A stretch of 40,109 bases of DNA from Chloromonas sp. AAM2 (lineage: Eukaryota; Chlorophyta; Chlorophyceae; Chlamydomonadales; Chlamydomonadaceae): NCBI GenBank assembly GCA_004335635.1, contig QAXH01005086.1, forward strand, positions 1,738 through 41,846, written 5' to 3'. Shown piece after piece: positions 31,301 to 40,109 of the stretch; within the stretch, counting starts at the first letter, position 1, and each line of letters begins with the position of its first letter. The translations under genes were made by a program, and so were the position numbers. Below the pieces are notes generated by a model, which ran no database searches, was not told where the DNA came from, and saw nothing but the letters and a program-made list of their open reading frames with translations.

Positions 31301-34300
31301 GCCAGACAGACGGTGATGCTGCCGCCGCGCAAGCAGCAGCGGACATCACGAATGGAAAGTCCGCCGCAGCAGAGAGCGGAGGCGAGGAAGAGGATGAAGA
31401 TGAAAGCGTCGCGGATGGGTCGGAGGAGTACAGTGGCGATGAGCGCGGCAGCGGTAGCGAGGATGCTTCAGGCAAGCGAACACAAGCGGTTTGTGTTGTT
31501 GCCAGGGCCAGACCGACGATGACTTGGCGTGATGGCGTCTGGCCCAGTGTATCCAACTGCAATTAATGCGCATCTTTGCATGCAAGATAGAGCTGGGCCG
31601 GCTTTTTGTGTAAGGGCAGACGGGCAGGATGGTGCTCATGCACTGTGATGCCTCAGACGCAGCTTGGTCTCCTGCGCAGGTGATGAGGATGAAGAGGGGG
31701 AGGAGGGGGAGGAGGGGGAGAGTGAGGAGGAGGCCAGCCCGACCCCTGCAAGTGAAGAACCCGAAGGTGCGACCTGCCACATCTCTCTATGACGTAACAT
31801 TCTTGCAGCTCAGCCTAGGCAAACCAGACGATGACTGCAGAAGAATGACTAAGCCAGGATTTCAATGCTACACTCCTAAGCCAGCTTGGCTGGCATGCCT
31901 TGCTGCAACACTGACCATTGCTTGCTGATTGATAATTGGTTCTCCACATTCTGCACCTGTTTGTGTGCACAGCTGAGCCTTTGGCTTACGAGGAGATGGA
32001 ACCCGAATTGGAGGAGGAACCTAAGAAGCCAAAGGGCCAGAGCGACATGGCAGCGCAGGGCAAAGCAGACCAGCGGCAGGGCCCAAAACCTCAAGTGTCA
32101 AAGCCTACCAAGAAGTGAGTGCCACAGAGCCTGGCTTGCCAGCTGACACAAGTACATTTGACTAGCGGCCAACGCTTCGAATGGGCAATGAGCAAAGTAC
32201 TGTGAACAAAAACAACTGTTAGACTTACACCAGCATCCAGCATTTGACCAAGTTGTTTTGTGGAATGCGTGCCTGCCATGGTGTGCTGCTGCACTTGTTG
32301 CAAGACAGTGCAACCCGCAAACCCGTAGAGGGTGCTGGCACACAACCCGTCTCCAATCATTTTCTACACACACTTGTGAGGCCTTACGCTTGCAATATGC
32401 AAGCGTTGTGCATAGATGCGAATACGCCACCTTCTGTTCCACTGATGGGGATGTCACTCACTCGCACACTCACGCAGGCGTGGTAACAATCGGTTTGTTG
32501 ACATGGAAGCGGAGCTCTCCGACGAGGAGGAGGGGGCAGGGGACGTCAGCGCGGACGAGGAGGAGGACGGGCAGGAGGACGGGGTGCTGGTGAGTCTGGC
32601 AGGGGCTCAAGACACGAGCGTGTTGCACAGCAGAATAGCGTTGTCAAAGAGGATAGGAGGGTGTGCTTGTGGGTGGAACTCGTTGTTGGGCTCAAAGCTA
32701 GCACGCCGTCCACTGGACACGGCCACAATGAGGATGCACCTGGATCCTAGCGAGCCATTGTGCACATGACGATGATGAGCAGAAGGATTACGGGGGGGTG
32801 TTTGCACGTGTAGGTGTGTTGCAATAGGAGAGCCCACGTGCAGTGGGCCTACAAGTGAAATGCAATGCCTCAAGTACAGTGGTAGTGGGAAGGCACCTGG
32901 ACCTCATGTGATCAACTACATGAGCAAATTGTTCAACGACTGTTTGCTTTCTGGGTTGTGGCTAGTCAGCGCATGATAAAGGAATCAGCACAGCTAACTG
33001 GCTCCTGGTGTTTACGGGTGACTTGCAGGCGGAGTTGATCGGTGACGTGACGGAGGGGCGCCGGGACGAGCACCGGAGGGCGCAGCTGCACAAGCAGTGA
33101 GTCATGCTCCTCGGTGATGATGCTGGGCGTCTGGAACGAGCATGCATTCTGTTTTGTCAAGCTCACTGTGCTGCTGCAGCGCGGCATGCTGCAGTGCCAC
33201 AAGCGCTCACGTGCAACCATCGCGTGCATGTGCCAACACATTGATCCACCTCCAGCATGACTTGCTGCTGCAGGCAAGGCATGCTGCAGTGTCATGCTCC
33301 AATACGATGAGTGCATGCATTGATGATGTGCATTTGCCAACACCATGGCTGCTTGTTGTTCCCGAGCACGGTTGAGTGTGTGCCGGTGCGCTTCTTGTGG
33401 TTCAGGTGGCAAGAAGAGCGCGATGCCAAGGACATGCGGGCCCTCGTGGATGGGATCAGGAATGGATTCAAGCGGCCGGGCAAGCAGATGATTGGCGGCG
33501 AAGTGAGTTCACACACACGTGCACACACACTGACTCTCTGTGTCTCCATGTGTTCATGGCTTCCTGAACGTTGTAGCCATACGGGTTCACCGCCCACACC
33601 ATAGGCTAAGTGCCACCCGCTTGCGTTGATCGTGGGGCGGATGATTAGTAGGGTAAAAACGGCCTTTCTTGATGGTTGTCTATGCTGACGAGCAGAAACA
33701 TTGCTGCAGCATCCGGCCGACAGATTGAAGTCTTGATGCACACCCACTGCATGATGTCATTGCATGCATGCCTGTATGCACTGCATGCACAGGAGGGCAA
33801 CGATGCTGACGCCCGGCGGCGCAGGGCACAGCTCTTCGGTGCTGCGGAGATGGACGATGACGACCTACAAGGACAGGCAAGTGAACTCGCCCAAACTAAC
33901 AATTGCAACATAGACTTGCGACTCTGTCTTGCAGCCAAGCTGCATTCCAAGCCTTGCTTCAACTCAAAGCTCAGCTTATCTGCTTGGACTACACTTGAAC
34001 GCGTTTTCCTGTGCCAGGCTGACTTGTTAAAGCGCCAAAGCATTTATACAATTAAATCAACCAGAAACAGATATTTGCAAGATTTATGAGTGAGACATGG
34101 CCTTATGATTTCTGTCTTCCAAGCCTCGTTTCCAGCTGAATTTATTACCTGCTTGGCTTCCACATGGGTACGTCTGCTTGTGCCTGGAGTTGAGCGTGGA
34201 TTAGATGGTGTGCCAAGACGTCGGAATGCAATGCTATGTAGTGTGGTGTTTGCTGTGCAGGGCGTGGAGCAGTGGGCGATGGCGCTGGACCATGCAGCAC

Positions 34301-36209
34301 AGGTGAGACAGAGGAGTCATGCCATCAACCACCAGCTGACTGTTCCTTGGGACGCACAGACAGGGAGAGTTTTCCCCCCCAAGAGAGAGAGAGAGAGAGG
34401 GGAGAATGAGAGCAAGAGAGGCAGACCGAGAGACAGCTGCATGAGATGAAGTTTTACAGTTGAAGTGACTCTTGCATGTGGCAGTGCTGACCGGCTGTTC
34501 AAGTACTGCCGACCTTGGACCAAGCTCACGCTGTTGTACTGATCATTGCACACCTGCACCTATCAGTTTCTGATTGCATGGCACGTGTCCCACAGGATGA
34601 GGATGAGCCGGAGGAGGAGGGCATGACGGATGACAAGGCCGTGCAGCATGCCATGCGCAAGCGCCTGCGTACAGATGGCTCACAGCCAACGGTCAGTCAA
34701 AGGGGACAGAACCAGCAAGGCAGGCAGAGAGGATGTGACTTGGAATGTGACTTGCAATCGTCGCATGCCCGCCCTTCTTCTGGTTCCATGATGCCCACTG
34801 TTCGGCATTGCACTTGCTGCCGCTCCTTGCCTACTTGAAGCATTGTTGCGTGCGATGCATGTGCCAGGGGAATCCCCAGCCTTGTGAGGAGGACCCCGCA
34901 GGAACGGCATACCTTACAGTCTTGCCCGCTAGTCCGGCCCTGCGACATTGCAAGACATCTTCTGCTTCCTGCATGAAATCCAGCACTGGGTCAGGAACTT
35001 GGCAATCGCATCGCAACGTGCACAAGCCTGCCCTCTCACCTGTCACACGCTGCTGACTGTGCAGGAGCATGTGGGCCCGAGCAGCCTTCCCAAGGTCGGG
35101 TCGGAGGAGCTGCGGGAGCTGGTGCGGGTGGGCCGCGCCGCCTCACTGGGCGCACCCCTGCCCGTGCCCGCCGCCCGCCCGCTGGCAGGCGCAGGGGCTC
35201 TCAGAGGGGCGAACGGCCCGAGCAGCGGTGAGTTCTCACCGAGTGTTGTGCAACCTTGATGCGGTGGTGCTGCCAGTTCTGCTAACCGCAAGGGCAGCAC
35301 AGCACAGTGTGTTCTCGTGGGGTGCTGTGCTACCTCTACGCGGGGGTGCTGCATGGTAACCAGTTCTGCTGATAGAAAGGGCAGGCTCCACTGCCAAGGC
35401 AGCATAACACGTCTCGCTGTTAAGAAGATTGACAGCAGATGTGGCATGCCTGCTATTGTAATCGCTGAAGCAGATGTGTGCTGTACTGCTTTGAATTTGC
35501 AGGGCTGGGCAAACCCAAGGCGGGCATGCCGTTCACCATGTTTGGGCGGGAGCTCACCAACCAGGCCGGCCCTGGGAAGGCATGCCAGGTGAGACACCAT
35601 CACGCAAGATGTGTTAACGAGGATCCATCATGCAAGGCCCACATTTAGAAGGCTGGGTTGCCAGTTAACCTATGATGGCAGGATGCTGGTGTGTGCAGGT
35701 AGGGTTGCCCAGCATGCAGGCAGTGCACGCACCATTTCGTGCAAGGCCCACGTTCCGAAATGTCGCTGTCACTAGATGGCCACTGATTCTAGCCTTGTCA
35801 ATCCCACAGCTACCAAATGCAAATGGGTAACAGACTGCGAAGCGAGTTTTCAAAAGCGTCATCTGCTATGTGGCCGTGCTCCTGTCCGCAGGGTACGTCC
35901 TTCATGGGCAGAAGCAAGGCACCCGTAACACATCGATCGACCTCAAACGCGGGAGGCCGCTCGTATGTCTTCGGTGCCAGCGAGCACAGTAATGTAACCC
36001 TAGAAGGAGAGGCACACAAGGACGCCAACACCAACAGCGTGTCCGGGCTGCCGCGACCGGCAGCTGGACCAGCGCCGGCTGCACGACCAACCAGCTTCGC
36101 GGGCATGCAAGGGTTGCTGGGCGCAGCACCACCTACTGTCGCCCAGCAGGTCCCATCCGCAGTGCAGGCAAAGAAAGACAGTTTATTCAACCTGCTCAAT
36201 AGAGCGTAA
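28340..36209 (+). CDS. Claspin/Mrc1-like replication checkpoint mediator
   Basis: Exons: 28340-28739, 29266-29424, 29715-29919, 30078-30615, 30779-30890, 31024-31129 (tentative), 31293-31471, 31680-31766, 31973-32114, 32478-32589, 33029-33096, 33406-33502, 33793-33876, 34261-34302, 34596-34691, 35065-35227, 35503-35588, 35892-36209. In phase throughout, 997 aa. The N-terminal half is acidic and low-complexity, with a Gln-rich tract in exon 4. The diagnostic part is FVDMEAELSDEEEGAG...SADEEED, then AELIGD...RRDEHRRAQLHKQW, RALVDGIRNGFKRPGKQMIG and DADARRRRAQLFG, as in the claspin/Mrc1 core. The C-terminus (KKDSLFNLLNRA) is basic and hydrophobic. Claspin travels with the replisome and relays ATR signals to the checkpoint kinase. 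Exons 7 and 13 use GC donors. Identification rests on pattern and acidity, so another acidic nuclear protein is not excluded. Confidence 0.7.
29158..29212. repeat. gcatacgatacgc short repeats
   Basis: Three to four overlapping copies of cgatacgcatacgatacg-like words lie in intron 1 of the claspin-like gene. Confidence 0.6.
34385..34402. repeat. (GA)n microsatellite
   Basis: A short run of ga dinucleotides lies in a claspin-like intron. Confidence 0.8.
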
Positions 36210-36979
36210 AGTTGGTTCGCGTGAACCGACGGCATGCATGTCGTGGCCTGGAAAGAGTGTCTTCGTAGGAAAACATCAATGGCATGAACCCTGTTTCCAC
36301 AGTTTCCTGTCTGCCACACTGGCTTCAGTGTTGTTTCTATAAATTGTCCCAGAACTGGAAGACATCTTTTGCCGTTTGCCGTTGGTGTTACTAGCCGTTC
36401 TGCAAAAGGCCTGCCCTGCCTACTGACGCTAGTTTCCGGTCACTATTGCTAATTGGTAGCCATGGCATGCCTGTCGTGCGTCCTTCCTAGTTTGGACGTG
36501 CTTTGTTTGACCTTGGACGTGCAAGACTATTCATGGCTATTCGTCCATCACGCTCGCTTTGCAGTCTCGTACGTAACAAAAAGTCAAGTTCTATATAATG
36601 ACTGGTATTGTACGGCCACGTTATGTATGATCTGCATGTTGCGGCCACGGCAGAGACCCTGGCAGCTATGTGGCAAGGTTCAGCAGCTGTGTGTCTCCTG
36701 TCACCCGGCCGACTATGCCTCTGGAATGATGTGCATCGTCTCTTCCGGCGAGTATACCTCGCTGCATGCCTAGAATACTGACCAAGGGTGTCTGCAAGCG
36801 GGCAAGTTATTCTTTGAGCCAACTTGGTTTGTCACGACGATGTCGCCTCGGATCGTCGCCAGGCGGCCGCTCCCAGATACCGGTCATCGCCCATCCCAAA
36901 CAATCAATCGCAAAGGCAAGACCACCGCACTGCGTAACCCAGTTTCGCTTCTGACATCAGCAATTCCCTGCCACGAGCC
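36210..36979. other. Intergenic region claspin-like / O-fucosyltransferase
   Basis: No exon was recognised in this 770 bp, which must hold the claspin-like 3' UTR and the next promoter. It contains copy 2 of the dispersed ~30 bp motif at 36341-36370. A 106-codon open frame at 36453-36773 has unusual composition for this locus (many Cys and Met) and no family similarity, so it is not called. Confidence 0.5.
36341..36370. repeat. Dispersed ~30 bp motif, copy 2
   Basis: The core aattgtcccagaactggaag followed by acatctttt matches the copies at 569-600 and 39583-39613. Confidence 0.6.
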
Positions 36980-39900
36980 ATGAGTGCAATCACTCGGACC
37001 AGACTACAGCCCGGCGCTTTCCTTGGCACCTGCAATGTTCTGCTGTCCCTGATTGTGTTTGCAACCTACGCAGTTGCAATCCAGAAGCATCTGGTAAACC
37101 ACGGACGCTCGCTGACCCACCAACCTGATATGGCGGCAGGTAGAGCGGTGCAACCTGTTAGTCAGCTACCGGGACACTGGGCTGGCATGCAGCAGGTGGA
37201 CCCTCAGGCAAGTGTGCCTGGTCAGTATCCTTGCTGCAATTCACACTGGCTTTTCTTACTTGCTGTGAACGTCTTCTCATAGCTTTAGGTGCATGGCCTC
37301 CTGTGCTTGCTGTTGCGCAGACCTATTTGTTACCAATCCTCAAGGGCGGCCTCAGTAATCAGGCAAGCACTGGGCAGGCTACGGCAAGTAGGCTGGGCAG
37401 ATGTGCTGCAAGTAGTCTCAGTTGGATTTGGTGTATGAATAACGCTAGACAGTGTCAGCAGTGTAAAGTGCAGGTGCAACACAACAGTGTAGTGAGCAGC
37501 TGCGGTTGACTGAGCCTGCTATGCGCAGAAGTGCGATCTGCGGGCGACGCTGGCTCTGGCAAAGACGCTGGGCTGTGGAGTGATACTGACAGGTGCGCCC
37601 CTGACTTCAGTGCCCCCGTCAGCAGTAACAGCCTGCAGCATCAACATCAGAGCACCAGGAACGCGAGCAAGCTGCAGGGTTTGGGTGGTATGTACTTTGA
37701 TCCTGGGGCACGGTACCACAGCAGTGCACCGGCTGTGCCCGTGTTTGGGTCTCCAATCCATGTGAGGGCTGGAGAGAGTTTGTTTTTGGCCGCAGGCTTG
37801 TTCAAATATGGCCAAGAGAAGCGCAGCCTGCCAGGAGCAGGAAGCCTCCCGGCTAACAGCTCCAGCTGTTTCCCTGAGGATTGGTCTGACAGTGTGTGGC
37901 ACTACGTGGCGTTTGACCGAGTATTGGACAGGTGTGTGCGCCTGGGGCGTGGGCGACCCATCAATCAAGGCATGTCCAGGCTCAACGAACAATCCAACGT
38001 ATTGCGAAGATCATATGCACATGTATGTGTCTTCTCTTCAGTTTCCCGTTCTGCCCTGGTGCATATCTGCACCTGGTGACCAAACTGCAGGAGGCCCATG
38101 GCACACTGGATTCCCACCGCAACCGTTCAGGGGCTGCAGCAGCGTGGCTGGTCAGGAGAACTGGGTAAGGGATAGCCAGGCCAGGCGGCATGCATGGCAC
38201 TGGCATAGCAGCATGCAAACCACAACCCAACTGTGTTTGTAGGCCCGTGACGGAATGAAGATGTTGTGTGAAACCAAGAACTCCAATCGCAGTTGCAAGA
38301 GGCTTGCCCCGCGCCAGTGCATGCGAGGACAGTCAACAGTACTCATTACAGGGCAACAACGTGAAAATCAGGGATGGAACACACAAAAGAATAACAAGTT
38401 CCAAAGGACAAAAGTGTAAAAGGAAACGTTAAATACATATCCCGATAAGCAGCAACATGACAGCCGTGAAGTTTACCTGGTCGTTACTTGTTCTCGTGGT
38501 CCATGCAGATGGTTTAATGGCACCTGTGGACAACATGCAAGAGATGCAGCAGTACATGGCCCGGACGCTGCACGCCACAGGCACACGCATGGCTCGCAGT
38601 GCACCAGTCATACAGAGCCCCTCACTGCAAATCAATCGCAGGGCAATCAATAGCCTGAAGACCTGGCTTACAGATCGCAGGTGAGATGGCTGCAGTAGCC
38701 AGTATCACTCAAGTGATGCAAGCAAAACCGTCTGGGCGCTGGATTCACGCTGCATTTTCTTTTCGCTTGTTTTTTCCTGAACGTCTGCTTCGGTTACATG
38801 GTCAGATGGTATTCAGCCTCTGGCTGGCTTGCTAGTAGCGTTAGTACCCAATGCACGTGGGCCCTGCTGGTATCACCTCCACACTACTGTCTGACATGGA
38901 TACAATGCTCCCCCTACAATCACCAGTTTACCTTGCAATCGTTTGACATCAGGTAAGCCGCGTTCGAGTAGAGTGCTACGCTCATTGCTGTATGTGAAAT
39001 CTCAGCAACGCTTGCACTGACTGTCTGAGAGGAACTAGTTTACGTTGTTGCAGTCCCTGGCCGCTGTTTCGCTTCTTCCTGTAGATTTGTTGGCCTTCTA
39101 CTGAATGACGAACAGAACTGGATGCGGACTCAGCTGCCCAGGCAGCCGGGCAAACGCCTCAAGATCATTCATCAGGCAAGTGTTTGACCGTGTGGTAATC
39201 GTGTGGCAGGCAGAGGATACCAGATATCAAGAGAGCACTGCTTCCTGGACTTGAAGTGTGATTTCTGGGGTTTGGATGTTTAAACAAAGCAAGGATTGAG
39301 AACACACCTGCTGGTCAGATGCGCAGGCCAACAGTCTCCTGCGCTCTGCTTCGTGGCTTGACAGCCTGGCACGGACATACGTGGCAGCACATCTGGGCAA
39401 CGAACCCTATCTTGCAGTCCACATTGGGCCCTACCCTGACACGTGCCTGGATGTGAGTACGGCACATTGACACGTCATCAGAACAACATAAGGATAGTAT
39501 TGTTACAGCACCAGCACAACACCTGGTTCTTGTACATACAGCTGCGACTCGGCCGTATGACCTGGTCTGTTCTGTTCCTAAAAAACTGTCCCAGAACTGG
39601 CAAACATCTTTTTTTGTGTTAAAAAGTGTTGGTATCATAACACTACTGCCCTTGCTACACTACTGGGCTGCACACAACTCCCGGCTGCCCCTGCTTTCCA
39701 AGCAAAGCGTCGACTGCTCTGTCAATCGCAGAAGTGGACCAAGGGCGAGTTTGACCCTGCAGTCATGGAGGAACGCTGCAGCACACACGTGCTTGCTATC
39801 CACGACAGCCTGGGCTCCTGTACAAGGAAGATCATGTCAGAGTCGAACCTTACGCGCGTGTTCGTCATGGCACACTCGAGGATCCGTAATAAGGTGGACC

Positions 39901-40109
39901 GTCTGTTCAAGCGGGTGAGCAGGGGACCTCCTGATGAGGAAATGAGGAAAAACTGCCGTTCACAATTTTTCCTTGCCCAAGTGCATATCCTGGTTGCCCG
40001 AGTGAAAGTTGTGCTGATGAACTATCGAGACATGCATGAGGAACGAGTATATATATGTGTTTACACCAGGGAAGCCGTCAGAGGACACGGAACGGGATGG
40101 GCACCGCCC
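36980..40109 (+). CDS. GDP-fucose O-fucosyltransferase-family protein, 3' truncated
   Basis: Secure exons: 36980-37207 (GC donor), 37321-37362 (GC donor), 37529-37592, 38509-38680, 39085-39175 (GC donor), 39327-39452, 39732-39914. Exons between 37611 and 38280 exist, but their borders are unresolved. Residues ~13-35 form a single hydrophobic segment after a basic start (LGTCNVLLSLIVFATYAVAI), a type II signal anchor for ER/Golgi. TYLLPILKGGLSNQ then KCDLRATLALAKTLG-CGVIL is the GDP-fucose fold start (YL...GGLxNQ...A..LA..L). DWSDSVWHYVAFDRVLD fits the following segment. YVAAHLGNEPYLAVHIGPYPDTCLD aligns with the HLR motif region of POFUT1-like enzymes. FDPAVMEERCSTHV and RVFVMAHSRIRNKV follow. 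Such enzymes transfer fucose to Ser/Thr of secreted proteins. The usual Arg after H-I/L is Gly here. The gene runs off the window end; an acceptor at 40070 may open another exon. Confidence 0.7.
39583..39613. repeat. Dispersed ~30 bp motif, copy 3
   Basis: The core aactgtcccagaactggcaa followed by acatcttttttt lies in an O-fucosyltransferase intron. Confidence 0.6.

Noticed and set aside
35043..35603. 186-codon minus-strand ORF
   Set aside because: It spans two claspin-like exons and an intron in antisense and has no family similarity.
37531..38079. Unspliced 182-codon frame in the O-fucosyltransferase gene
   Set aside because: The true start of this region (KCDLRATLALAKTLG at 37529) is in a different frame. 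Only the later part (DWSDSVWHYVAFDRVLD) belongs to the protein.
1..40109. tRNA or rRNA genes
   Set aside because: I noticed no cloverleaf-type sequence or rRNA core words on reading. A tRNA search program could not be run, so absence is not proven.

Overview
The window is nuclear DNA of an intron-rich green alga (Chlorophyta). I do not commit to a species; a trebouxiophyte or related core chlorophyte is a reasonable guess. The evidence is a plant-type ureidoglycolate-lyase-family protein, mixed CCCTAA/CCCTAAA telomere-like units inside an intron, TGTAA polyadenylation-like motifs after some genes, about 60 short spliceosomal introns, and a Fanzor-type exon. One gap of 16 N lies at 19112-19127.

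Layout, left to right. Positions 1-2716 are repeat-rich and hold an acidic orphan ORF plus the decayed 3' end of a non-LTR retrotransposon (minus strand). A ureidoglycolate-lyase-family gene (minus, 4463-3134, 4 exons) sits head to head, across 230 bp, with an unrecognised gene whose product looks mitochondrially targeted (plus, 4694-7592). An intronless ORF of unknown function (8050-8670) follows. Next is the C-terminal exon of a Fanzor (eukaryotic TnpB-like RNA-guided nuclease), 9674-9976. It meets, tail to tail, a very large importin-9 gene (minus, 22385-10744, 22 exons, about 1177 aa). After a 1.7 kb gene-poor stretch comes a 7-exon F-box-like/LRR gene (minus, 28168-24126, 623 aa). It shares a 171 bp head-to-head promoter with an 18-exon claspin/Mrc1-like gene (plus, 28340-36209, about 997 aa). 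The window ends inside a GDP-fucose O-fucosyltransferase-family gene (plus, from 36980, truncated).

Exon models were built by hand from family similarity, GT/GC-AG sites and phase continuity. For the importin-9, LRR and ureidoglycolate genes every junction is in phase from start to stop. In the claspin gene one exon (31024-31129) is tentative. Parts of the mitochondrial-like and fucosyltransferase models are unresolved and marked so.

The genes do not form a pathway: purine catabolism, nuclear import and histone chaperoning, replication checkpoint, glycosylation and a selfish nuclease are simply neighbours. The most notable observations are the Fanzor exon, a very high share of GC-AG introns, a tandem repeat that has copied the importin-9 exon-7 splice donor, and an O-fucosyltransferase that lacks the expected arginine of its HLR-like motif.
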